From: AG25 sp035517615 | GTDB lineage: Bacteria; Gemmatimonadota; Gemmatimonadetes; Gemmatimonadales; GWC2-71-9 | Direction of reading: 5' to 3' | Assembly: GCA_035517615.1 (NCBI GenBank) | Contig: DATIYM010000047.1 | Location: 1 to 27,007 of the forward strand | Length of the DNA: 27,007 bases | In this document: in pieces, positions 13,985 through 21,469 of the stretch | Numbering within the stretch: the stretch's first letter is position 1 | Layout: each line of letters starts with the position of its first letter | Notes under the pieces: model-generated | What the model saw: the letters and a program-made list of their open reading frames with translations, nothing else | The model's database searches: none | Told to the model about the DNA's origin: nothing | Position numbers and translations under genes: made by a program

Positions 13985-15702
13985 CACGTCGGTACGTCGC
14001 TTTCCACGGGCTCGTGTCCGAGGCGCGAGAGCAGCCGGTCGAGTCGCGCGACCTCGGCGGCGAGATGTGCGCCACCAGATCTTCGCATGTTCGCCGCGGC
14101 AGCGATGGCGTCGCGTGTATGCGCGTCGAGACGACTGACGATGGCCTCCAGATCGGCTTCGTACACGCGCCGGGCATCTTCCGCCGCGAGCCAGATGCCG
14201 CTCGCGAGGCGCGTCGCATTGTGGCGGGCCCAATTGGCGATACGAGCCTCGAGCACCCGCTGCATGCGTTCCCGCCGGCGTCCGGACGTCAGAAATGTGC
14301 CCAGCAGGCGTTCCCGCATGCCCGACAAATCCATTGCCAGTGTTTCCTGGTCCGGCGCGAAGTAGTAGCGTGCGGCCGGAGCGAATCGCGGTTCTCCAAA
14401 GTCCGGTACCGGAACTGACGCTCCGAACAGCTCCCGCAGGGTAGCGGCCACCTCCGCAAGCAGCCGGCGCGCTTCGGACGTGAATTGCTGCGCGATCATC
14501 CGTTGGCGCGTATCGACCCACGACAGCACTTCCTCCTCCCATCTGCTTAACCGATGTTTGAGCTCGTCCCATGCCCGCTGCTCGGCGGGAGCGGCACCGC
14601 TCGCGAATGCCACCTCCTGGGCGAGGGCGGGCGATCCGCGTTGGGTCGCCTCGATGAACTCGTCGCGGCGCTGGTCGAGGCCCTTGCGAAACCGATCGAG
14701 CTCGCCGCGCAGCCGGTAGGAGAAATCCGCCAGGAAGTTCTGGATGCGCTCTCCTTGCATCTCGAGCGCCCCTTCGAGCCGCGCGAGCTCCTGCACCGGG
14801 GCGGTCAGGGCATTGCGTCGTAGCAGGAGCGTCGCGATGAGGGTCCGTCGAACGCGCTCGGCACCGCGCTCGAGCGCTCGCCGCGCAAGCTCCGCCCCGC
14901 CGCTCTTCGCCAGCCCACCGAGCGTGACGCGCAGATCGTCGATTCCACCACGGGGCCGGCCGTCCGCGAGCGGCTGGCCCTGGCGCGCCGCGCGCGCCGA
15001 TACCGTCAGAACGAGCACCTCCTGACGCAGTTGCTCGTTCAACACCTGGCGTGTGAACCCTGCCCCGGCTTCGATCTCTTCCGGCGCCAGATGATCGATC
15101 TTGTTGAGTACCACGAGCATTGGGACTCCTTCGATGCTTAAGGAGCGTACGAGCTCGAGCTCGGATGCCGTGATCGGCGGATCGACGCCGAGTACGATCA
15201 GCGCTACGTCCACCTGCGGGACGAACCCATGAGTCTCAGCAGCGCTCGCGGCGATGACGGAGCCGACACCGGGTGTGTCCACGAGACACGCGCCGGATCC
15301 GAGCAGCGGCGCCGGCCATTCGATTTCCACCACGCGCACCCCGCGGCGGTTGCCTGGATTCCCTTGTTCTGTGACGTAGTCCGGAAGTGCACGGACCGGT
15401 ATGTCATGGACCGAGGCGTCGGGAGTCATAACCGTGGCACGGGGCACTGGGCCGAACCGGACGAGTGTGATGACGGAGGTAACCGGTGTGACGCCGGTGG
15501 GCAGCACGTCCGCCTCGAGCAGCGCGTTCACGAGGGTGGACTTGCCGCGTTTGAATTGTCCGAGGAGTGCGACGTAAAACCGGCCGTCGCGCGCCCGCCG
15601 CTCGAGCGCGCCAAGCTCGGCTTCGAGCGCTGCGTCCCCGGCTTCCCGCGCCAGGGCCGCGAGATCGGAAGGGTTGACCCGCTCCACCGGTATCGCGGAC
15701 AT
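13984..15702 (-). CDS. Dynamin-like GTPase under fluoride riboswitch control
   Basis: A 572-residue large GTPase. G1 is GQFKRGKS (48-55), G2 lies in the TPVTS segment (72-76), G3 is DTPG (142-145), G4 is NKID (200-203). The remaining 350 residues are long amphipathic helices with many Arg/Glu and Ala (consistent with the dynamin stalk/bundle), including a QERGERIQ-like coiled region around 330-360. Bacterial dynamin-like proteins remodel or guard membranes; here the role is unknown. There is no clear transmembrane span, so it is cytoplasmic or peripheral. The ATG at 15702 follows the T-run of the riboswitch terminator with a G-rich ribosome site (GGGGG) inside that hairpin. It is followed by a metallophosphoesterase. 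Confidence 0.85.
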   Translation of the reverse strand: MSAIPVERVNPSDLAALAREAGDAALEAELGALERRARDGRFYVALLGQFKRGKSTLVNALLEADVLPTGVTPVTSVITLVRFGPVPRATVMTPDASVHDIPVRALPDYVTEQGNPGNRRGVRVVEIEWPAPLLGSGACLVDTPGVGSVIAASAAETHGFVPQVDVALIVLGVDPPITASELELVRSLSIEGVPMLVVLNKIDHLAPEEIEAGAGFTRQVLNEQLRQEVLVLTVSARAARQGQPLADGRPRGGIDDLRVTLGGLAKSGGAELARRALERGAERVRRTLIATLLLRRNALTAPVQELARLEGALEMQGERIQNFLADFSYRLRGELDRFRKGLDQRRDEFIEATQRGSPALAQEVAFASGAAPAEQRAWDELKHRLSRWEEEVLSWVDTRQRMIAQQFTSEARRLLAEVAATLRELFGASVPVPDFGEPRFAPAARYYFAPDQETLAMDLSGMRERLLGTFLTSGRRRERMQRVLEARIANWARHNATRLASGIWLAAEDARRVYEADLEAIVSRLDAHTRDAIAAAANMRRSGGAHLAAEVARLDRLLSRLGHEPVESDVPT

Positions 15703-15782
15703 AAAAAACCCCCACGGAGAATGCATTCCGTAGGAGTCATCGGCCCTTTGATGTTCGGGCGGTTTTGGCGGACTCCACCGCC
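15703..15782 (-). promoter_or_regulatory. Fluoride riboswitch 3 with intrinsic terminator
   Basis: Read on the minus strand: GGCGGTGGAGTCCGCC (15782-15767), CAAAAC-type linker, a GCCC/GGGC stem with a 10-base loop, then GATGACTCC (15741-15733). This matches the crcB motif except for G in place of A in the GATGG segment. The CTCCTACGGA strand (15736-15727) can instead pair with TCCGTGGGGG (15718-15709), immediately followed by six T (15708-15703), a typical intrinsic terminator that also covers the ribosome site of the dynamin-like gene. Fluoride should favour the aptamer and so read-through. Both transcription and translation may be controlled, as ATG follows the T-run directly. Confidence 0.88.
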
Positions 15783-15800
15783 TCGCGCGTTGGCTCAGGA

Positions 15801-15828
15801 AAGATATTCGGCACAGAGGGGAGGTCAA
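15801..15828 (-). promoter_or_regulatory. Promoter for riboswitch-3 (GTPase) operon
   Basis: On the minus strand TTGACC (15828-15823) and TATCTT (15806-15801) are 16 bases apart, a good sigma-70-type match. Transcription would start just before the aptamer. Its -35 box is 13 bases from the -35 box of the divergent promoter. Confidence 0.65.
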
Positions 15829-15841
15829 TCGAGAGTAGTTC

Positions 15842-15870
15842 TTGACGGAAGGATCGCCGTCCCGTAAGCT
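15842..15870 (+). promoter_or_regulatory. Promoter for riboswitch-2 (membrane complex/crcB/eno) operon
   Basis: TTGACG (15842-15847) and TAAGCT (15865-15870) with an exact 17-base spacer. The predicted start at about 15877 leaves a short leader before the aptamer at 15892. The -10 box is weak but the -35 and spacing are good. Confidence 0.6.
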
Positions 15871-15891
15871 CTAAAACCGAGTTTTCCAAAA

Positions 15892-15971
15892 GGCGATGGA
15901 GTTCGCCCTAAAACACCGCGCGGTTGGCGGTTGATGACTCCTGTTCGGCGTCGGCCGGGCAGGAGCTTTTT
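15892..15971 (+). promoter_or_regulatory. Fluoride riboswitch 2 with intrinsic terminator
   Basis: GGCGATGGAGTTCGCC (15892-15907) followed by CTAAAAC, a stem ACCGC/GCGGT (15915-15919 with 15927-15931) and TGATGACTCC, the crcB-motif aptamer. CTCCTG (15938-15943) is complementary to CAGGAG (15960-15965), which is followed by CTTTTTG, forming a terminator that competes with the pseudoknot formed by GGAG and CTCC. Fluoride should therefore turn on the nine-gene operon downstream (16-25.7 kb). The first gene begins 18 bases after the T-run. Confidence 0.93.
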
Positions 15972-15989
15972 GTGTGGCGAAAGGGACGC

Positions 15990-16940
15990 ATGCGCGAGCG
16001 GATCCTCTTCAATTTGCTGCAGGTGGCGACCGTGGTGTTCTTCGCGCCACTCGTCTCGGGCGTCTTGAACCGACTCAAGGAGATTGTTCAATCCAAACGC
16101 GGCCCGAGCATCCTGCAGCCGTATCGCGATCTCTGGAAGCTGTTCCACAAGGATGAGATCGTCTCAGCGCAATCCTCCTGGCTGTTTCGGTTCACGCCGT
16201 ACGTCGTATTCGTAGCGCCGATTTTTGTCACACTCCTCATTCCCGTATTGACGGATTATCCGCTGTTCTTTGCGTTCATGGGTGATATGCTCGGAGGCGG
16301 GTTTGTGCTGGCGCTCGGCGGATTTTTTGCCACGGTAGCGGCGGTGGATACGGGTAATCCCTACGGTCCCGTCGGTGCCAGTCGGACACGCATGGTCGGG
16401 TTTCTCGCGGAGCCGGTGTTCATGATCGTGTTCTTCACGGTCTCCTTCGTCGCCGGGTCGACGATCCCGTACATCGTGCAGCAGCGGTGGATCACTCCAG
16501 TCGCGAATTTCTTCGCCCCATCGCATGTGCTCCTCTTGCTCGCCTTCCTCATGCTGATTCTGGCCGAAGGAGGCCGCATCCCCGTGGACAATCCCTCCGG
16601 GCACTTCGAACTCGCCATGATCGACGAATCGAAGTCGCTCGAGTACTCGGGGCGCGGATTCGGGCTCGTGAAATGGGGCGGCGCCATGAGGCTGTTCGTG
16701 CTGATGTGCATCTTCCTGAACGTGCTCCTCGCCCCGTGGGGACTCGCTCATGAACAGACCTGGACCGCGGTCCTCGTCGCCGTCCCGCTCATTCTGCTGA
16801 AGATCCTGTGCTTCATCCTCGTGCTGGTGGTCATCGAGTCGTCGCTCGCTAAGCTGCGGCTGTTTCGCATCGCCGAATTTCTGGGGGCGGCATTCATCAC
16901 ATCGGTCGCCGCGATGATCACCCGATTGTTCGCGTTCTAG
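15990..16940 (+). CDS. HyfC/HycD/NuoH-like membrane subunit
   Basis: A 316-residue polytopic membrane protein of the complex-I subunit 1 family (NuoH, HycD, HyfC). It shows the conserved QSKRGPSILQPYRDLWKL segment near residues 36-53 and ILAEGGRIPVDNPSGHFELA, the acidic loop that links the membrane arm to the hydrophilic arm, plus about eight hydrophobic helices. In the family it couples redox or conformational change in the soluble subunits to ion movement. Here it heads the operon behind riboswitch 2; the ATG at 15990 has an AAGGG site 6 bases upstream, and a longer frame upstream of it would run through the riboswitch, so it is rejected. Next gene starts 4 bases after the stop. Confidence 0.9.
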   Translation: MRERILFNLLQVATVVFFAPLVSGVLNRLKEIVQSKRGPSILQPYRDLWKLFHKDEIVSAQSSWLFRFTPYVVFVAPIFVTLLIPVLTDYPLFFAFMGDMLGGGFVLALGGFFATVAAVDTGNPYGPVGASRTRMVGFLAEPVFMIVFFTVSFVAGSTIPYIVQQRWITPVANFFAPSHVLLLLAFLMLILAEGGRIPVDNPSGHFELAMIDESKSLEYSGRGFGLVKWGGAMRLFVLMCIFLNVLLAPWGLAHEQTWTAVLVAVPLILLKILCFILVLVVIESSLAKLRLFRIAEFLGAAFITSVAAMITRLFAF

Positions 16941-16944
16941 GCCT

Positions 16945-17649
16945 ATGGACACCACCACCGCCACGCTCTGGTTGCAGAACCTGAACGCGCTCGTCGGAGG
17001 CGTGTTCTTGCTCGTCAGTTTCGGACTCGTCGCCATCCGTCAGGTGCAGGGGTGCGTCCGGTTATTCACCGCCCTCTCCGTCTTGCTCGGGTTGTCGGCA
17101 TTCCTCCTGAGCCAGATCTACGCGACCTGGGATCTGGTCGTCATGGGCGTAGTCGACATCGGAACCAAAGCCATGCTGATTCCCTGGCTCCTGCGCCGCG
17201 CATTACCGGAAGAGGTCTACACGCGCCGGGAAGTCACCCAGGTGATGAACATCCCCACCTCGCTCCTTGTCGCACTCGGGCTGGCGATCATCGGCTATGT
17301 GTTCTCAAAGCCGCTGCTCGGCGTGAGCGGGGGCGCCGGTCCGGCAGGCGTGAACCTCCCGATTGGATTCGCCGGTCTGCTCATTGGCGCGCTCACCGCG
17401 AGCGTCCGGAGGGAAGCGGTCCCGCTCTTCCTGGGGCTCCTCGCGATGGAGAATTCGGCGTTTCTCGCCGGGATCGGGATCGCGCCCGAGATGCCGCTGA
17501 TCGCAGAGGTGTCGATCGCCCTCGACGTGCTCATCCTGGTATTTGCGGTGAGTATTTTGACGCGCACCGTGCACCAGCACATCGGGACCACGGAAGTGGG
17601 TGCCCTGGTGACGCTGACGGAAGCGACGAAGGACGAGTCTCCCTCGTGA
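16945..17649 (+). CDS. HyfE-like membrane subunit (hydrogenase-4 component E)
   Basis: A 234-residue membrane protein with about seven hydrophobic segments, equivalent in position and size to HyfE of hydrogenase-4, which combines NuoK-like and extra helices. A recognisable part is the LLAMENSAFLAGIG region (about 165-180), corresponding to the NuoK-type Glu-containing helix, with the conserved Glu retained. It is placed between the NuoH-like and the HyfF-like genes, as in hyf and related operons. The stop overlaps the next start in GTGA. It probably forms part of the ion-translocating membrane arm. Confidence 0.82.
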   Translation: MDTTTATLWLQNLNALVGGVFLLVSFGLVAIRQVQGCVRLFTALSVLLGLSAFLLSQIYATWDLVVMGVVDIGTKAMLIPWLLRRALPEEVYTRREVTQVMNIPTSLLVALGLAIIGYVFSKPLLGVSGGAGPAGVNLPIGFAGLLIGALTASVRREAVPLFLGLLAMENSAFLAGIGIAPEMPLIAEVSIALDVLILVFAVSILTRTVHQHIGTTEVGALVTLTEATKDESPS

Positions 17650-19106
17650 GCATCATTCTCATCCCCGCGCTGCCCCTCGCGGCGGTCGTGCTGTCTCTCC
17701 TCCCCCTGGGCCGGCGCTTCGCTCCGGCGGTCACGCTGCTCGCCGCTCTCGGTTCGTTGGTCCTCACCGTGGGAAACGCGCTTACCATCTCGCGAGGCCG
17801 CGAAGTGGTCGCCATTCCCGGGTGGGTACAGCTCGACGGGTTTGCGGCGCTGCTCCTGCTCCTCGTGACATTCCTGAGCGTCACGGCGGCCCTGTTTTCC
17901 TGGGGATACATCGACGCGCACCAGCGCGAGCCACGCCGCATCCGTTACTACTACGCGCATTTCAATCTCTTCACCTTCGCGCTGGCACTCGTGCCCGTCC
18001 TGTTTCAGCCCGCGCTGGTATGGATCGCGATCGAGTTCACATCCGTTTTTTCGGTTCTGCTCGTAGCATTCGACAATACCCACACCGCCCTCGAGGCCGC
18101 ATGGAAGTACATCGCGCTCATGTTCATGGGCGCGGCGATCGCGCTGCTCGGATTCTTCGTACTGTTTTGGGCTCAGGAGCAGGCGGGCGGTGGACACTAC
18201 AGCTGGGACGGACTCCGTGCCGTCGCGCAGCAAATGCCACCCGTGCTCGTGATCGCCGCATTTCTGCTGATCCTGGTCGGGCTCGGCGTGAAGGTCGGTT
18301 TCGTCCCATTGCACACTTGGCTACCCGACGCGCACAGCCAGGCGCCCGCGCCCGTGTGCGCGCTGCTCTCCGGGATCAAGACCACGAATTCCCTCTATGT
18401 CATTCTGCGCCTCGTCCCGCTCCTTCCCGCCGGGTCGGGATGGGCCATTCAAAGCATCGGACTGCTCGCCGCAGGCGTTGCCGCGTTCTTGTTATTGCAG
18501 GTGAAGGACTACAAACGCCTCTTCGCCTACTCGACCGTGGAGCACATGGGAATCATCTTTGTCGCCGCCGGTCTGGGCGGGGGCGTCGCGGGGCAGTACG
18601 CCTCGTTGCTTCAGATAGTCAGTCACAGTGTCACCAAATCCTTCTGCTTCTTCGCCGCCGGTGCGGTGCTCTTCGTCTCGGGGACCCGGGAAATCGCCTC
18701 GGTACGTGGACTCCTACGGCGGGCGCCTGCCGCGGGGACGGCGCTGCTCTTGGGCGGCCTCGCGATCGGAGGAGCTCCACCGTTCGCCGTCTTCCTGAGC
18801 GAGTTCTCCATTTTCCGGAACGGGCTCGCGCAAGGCCAGTACGTCGGGATCGGTCTGCTCGGCCTGTTCATTACGATCGCGTTTTTCGGCATCCTGCTCC
18901 ACGTCAACCGCATGCTGTTCGGTAGCGCACTCCCGCGCGTGGCTGAACAGTCATCGGAGCGGCACGACCATCTGCCGAGGACCTGCCAGCTCGCGCTCCT
19001 GGTGGCAGCCGTCCCCGTAGTCGTGCTCGGCGTCTATCAACCCGTGTGGTTGCACGGGTTGATATCGGTCGCCGCCACTACGCTCGCCCCGCTTTCGGCT
19101 CCATGA
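17646..19106 (+). CDS. HyfF-like antiporter-type subunit (NuoL/M/N family)
   Basis: A 486-residue, roughly 14-helix protein of the proton-conducting NuoL/M/N/Mrp antiporter family, closest to HyfF. Features seen: E130 in the TM5-like helix (VWIAIEFTS), K154, K216 in GVKVGFVPLHTWLPDAH (broken-helix TM7, with the family's HxWLPDAH intact), and HMGIIFVAAGLG in the later half. These charged residues form the ion channel in the family. Start is a GTG overlapping the previous stop. In this operon it should pump protons or sodium; which ion is not readable. Confidence 0.88.
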   Translation: MSIILIPALPLAAVVLSLLPLGRRFAPAVTLLAALGSLVLTVGNALTISRGREVVAIPGWVQLDGFAALLLLLVTFLSVTAALFSWGYIDAHQREPRRIRYYYAHFNLFTFALALVPVLFQPALVWIAIEFTSVFSVLLVAFDNTHTALEAAWKYIALMFMGAAIALLGFFVLFWAQEQAGGGHYSWDGLRAVAQQMPPVLVIAAFLLILVGLGVKVGFVPLHTWLPDAHSQAPAPVCALLSGIKTTNSLYVILRLVPLLPAGSGWAIQSIGLLAAGVAAFLLLQVKDYKRLFAYSTVEHMGIIFVAAGLGGGVAGQYASLLQIVSHSVTKSFCFFAAGAVLFVSGTREIASVRGLLRRAPAAGTALLLGGLAIGGAPPFAVFLSEFSIFRNGLAQGQYVGIGLLGLFITIAFFGILLHVNRMLFGSALPRVAEQSSERHDHLPRTCQLALLVAAVPVVVLGVYQPVWLHGLISVAATTLAPLSAP

Positions 19107-20677
19107 CGCCCACAGAGCTCGAGTCAGCACTCGCGCTGCGGTGTCCCGGACAGTTCGTGCTGGAGCACACCGACGGCACGTCCGTCGTCCGATGCAAGCC
19201 GGGCGCACTCCAGACGATTTGTGGAAACCTGTTTCTCGACTGGGACTGGGCGTTTGCGGGCTTGACGGTCGAAGAGCATTCGGGTCATTGGGAGTTGCGC
19301 TATGTGTTCTACCGCGACCGGGCGGCGGGGTGGGTCCATGTGCTCCTGGACGTTCCACTCGAACAGCGGACCGTCCCAAGCATCGTCAAATACGTCCACG
19401 CCGCCGATTGGCACGAGCGGGAAGCCGAGGATCTGTTTGGACTGCGGTTCGAGGGGCATCCCAGGCTCGGCGACTTCGTCCTGCACGACGATGCCTGGCA
19501 GGAAGGCGTCGAACCGATGCGTCACGGGTTCAGCGCCTACACGCCAGTGAGCGAGCGGCGCCCCAATCACGGCTGGACGCCGCATCGGGTGCTGCACGCG
19601 CCGGGCGCGTTTGTGATGCCCATCGGGCCGGTGTTTGCCGGACTCGCCGAATCGGCCCACTTCCTGCTCGAGACGGTTGGCGAAGACGTCGTTCGGGCGC
19701 TGCCGCGTCTCTTCTACAAGTATCGCGGCATCGAGAAACTGGCCGAGGGGCGGAGCATTGACCACGTCCTCGCGCTGTCCGAGCGGTTCGCCGCGACTAC
19801 AGCGTTCGCTCACGCGCTGGCATTCTGTCGAGCGGTCGAGTTGGTGTGCCAAGCGGAGGTGCCTCCACGGGCCCAAGCCTTGCGCGTGTTTCTCGCCGAG
19901 CTCGAGCGCCTGCGGCACCATGCGGGCGCCATTGCCGGGATCTGCGAATCGACAGCCCTCGCGGTCGCGGCGAGCCAGGTCGCGATCCTCGAGGAGGATT
20001 TGCTCCGCGTGTCCGGCGCGCTCACCGGTCATCGATACCTCTTCGGGCTTGCCGTGCCGGGGGGCCTCGCCACGGATCTGGCGGACGCTGGCTGCCGCAC
20101 GGCACTCCATGCGTGTATCGAAATTGTCGAACGCCTCAACGACCTCGAGCGAATGTTGCGGCTGTCGAGCAGCTTCCTCGATCGGCTCGAAGAAGTCGGG
20201 TATATCCGGGAGAAGGAGGCGCGCTCCTTCGGCCTAGTGGGCCCGATCGCGCGGGCGTCGGGTGTCGCCCGCGACCTGCGTGACATCCAGCCGTATGCTG
20301 CCTACAGCGAGTGCCCGTTTTCCGTCCCGGTCGAACAGGAAGGCGATGGCTACGCGCGCTTACGAATCCTGTTCGCCGAGGCACGCGAATCGGTCCGGAT
20401 CATGGAACAGGCACTCGCCCGGGCGGCCTCTGGCCCGGTATCGGCACCGCTCCGCGCCCGCGCCGGCGCGGCGCTCGGATGGGTGGAGGCGCCCCGGGGC
20501 GCGGCGTTCCACTGGGTCCGCATCGACACCAGCGGGACGGTAGCCCGATATCGAATCGTCCCCCCTTCCTTTAGTAACTGGCTCGGCTTCCACGCCAGCG
20601 TGGAAGATTTCGCCTACCAGGACTTCCCCATCATTCTCGCGACGCTCGACCTCTCGGTATCCGAAAATGACCGCTGA
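19103..20677 (+). CDS. HycE/HyfG-like large subunit lacking the [NiFe] ligands
   Basis: A 524-residue fusion of a NuoC-like domain (1-150, with HEREAEDLFG 104-113) and a NuoD/[NiFe]-hydrogenase large-subunit-like domain (160-524), the arrangement of HycE and HyfG. Landmarks are YRGIEKLAEGRS, ELERLRHHAG, VGPIARASGVARD and WVEAPRGAAFHWVRID. In HycE the Ni and Fe are held by two CxxC motifs, VCGIC and DPCxxC. Here the first is FAATT (229-233) and the second DLSV within DLSVSENDR at the C-terminus, so all four cysteines are gone. The protein ends where mature hydrogenase would, with no cleavable tail. It is thus a non-hydrogenase relative, comparable to NuoCD or Ehr/Mbx-type subunits. ATGA overlap with the preceding gene. 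Confidence 0.9.
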   Translation: MTPTELESALALRCPGQFVLEHTDGTSVVRCKPGALQTICGNLFLDWDWAFAGLTVEEHSGHWELRYVFYRDRAAGWVHVLLDVPLEQRTVPSIVKYVHAADWHEREAEDLFGLRFEGHPRLGDFVLHDDAWQEGVEPMRHGFSAYTPVSERRPNHGWTPHRVLHAPGAFVMPIGPVFAGLAESAHFLLETVGEDVVRALPRLFYKYRGIEKLAEGRSIDHVLALSERFAATTAFAHALAFCRAVELVCQAEVPPRAQALRVFLAELERLRHHAGAIAGICESTALAVAASQVAILEEDLLRVSGALTGHRYLFGLAVPGGLATDLADAGCRTALHACIEIVERLNDLERMLRLSSSFLDRLEEVGYIREKEARSFGLVGPIARASGVARDLRDIQPYAAYSECPFSVPVEQEGDGYARLRILFAEARESVRIMEQALARAASGPVSAPLRARAGAALGWVEAPRGAAFHWVRIDTSGTVARYRIVPPSFSNWLGFHASVEDFAYQDFPIILATLDLSVSENDR

Positions 20678-20695
20678 AGCCAACGGCAGGGACCC

Positions 20696-21469
20696 ATGAG
20701 CCAGTGGGTACGCCAGGGACTCCGTACGGGGACCAAGACGAGCCCGTATCCGGCGCAGCCCGATACGTCACCGGGCGTAACGCCAGGGCTGCCGCAGGGA
20801 GGCACGTTTGCCCTCGGTGCGGCTGAGTTGCTCGCTTCCCGCTGTCCGAGCGGAGCCATCACCGCCCGCAACGGGCAGGTCGTTGTGGATCCAGGCCGCT
20901 GCATCCACTCCTATCGGTGCACGCGTCAGATCTCGTCCCCGCTCGCCTTTTCCCGCGATTACGAGTGGACGCTCGCCGCCTCGACGGATCATCACGGCGG
21001 CCGGCTCGGCAAGCCATTCACGCGGTCCGTCCATCTCATCGTAGTGGACGCCGGTGACTGCGGCGCCTGCCTGAACGAAGTACGGCAGCTGAACAGCCCG
21101 TACTACAACATGCACAGACTGGGATTCTTCATCACTCCGACGCCGCGTCATGCTGACATCCTGCTCGTCGTGGGCCCGGTGACCGATCAAATGCGCGCAC
21201 CCCTGCTCAAGACGTACGAAGCCATGCCCACTCCGAAAAAGGTCATAGCCGTCGGGACCTGCGCCGTGTCCGGCGGCATATTTGGCCCGAGTTTCGTTAG
21301 TGAAGCCGGCGTCGCCCGGGTGCTTCCGGTCGACATCGCCGTCCCGGGGCAGCCCCCTCCACCCCTCGCAATCCTGCACGCACTCCTCACGGCCGTGGGG
21401 CGGAAAGCCGTTCGTACCGCACCTGTGCACCAAAGCGTGGCTGACGAAAAGGAGCACCATGGCGTTTGA
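20696..21469 (+). CDS. HycG/NuoB-like small subunit with degenerate ferredoxin extension
   Basis: A 257-residue protein. Residues 110-235 match NuoB/HycG: DCGAC (121-125), PRHADILLVVGPVT (150-163), GTCAVSGG (188-194) and PVDIAVPG-PP. The proximal 4Fe-4S cluster normally uses CxxC, a GxC and a PGC; here the last Cys is Gln (Q219 in PGQPP), leaving three of four. Residues 45-80 look like a decayed ferredoxin module (CPSGAITARNGQVVVDPGRC then HSYRC), with Cys at 50, 69 and 75 only, so a normal 4Fe-4S site is unlikely. No separate NuoI/HycF ferredoxin gene is present; this domain may be its remnant fused. Starts with ATG after AGGGA. Confidence 0.85.
   Translation: MSQWVRQGLRTGTKTSPYPAQPDTSPGVTPGLPQGGTFALGAAELLASRCPSGAITARNGQVVVDPGRCIHSYRCTRQISSPLAFSRDYEWTLAASTDHHGGRLGKPFTRSVHLIVVDAGDCGACLNEVRQLNSPYYNMHRLGFFITPTPRHADILLVVGPVTDQMRAPLLKTYEAMPTPKKVIAVGTCAVSGGIFGPSFVSEAGVARVLPVDIAVPGQPPPPLAILHALLTAVGRKAVRTAPVHQSVADEKEHHGV

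Noticed and set aside
15924..15989. Longer N-terminus for the HyfC-like protein
   Set aside because: It would be translated through the riboswitch terminator and gives a Ser/Ala-rich leader without homology; the ATG at 15990 has its own ribosome site.
17295..18314. Minus-strand ORF of 339 codons opposite the membrane complex genes
   Set aside because: Composition is Glu/Gln/His/Arg-rich, the typical mirror of hydrophobic membrane-protein codons.
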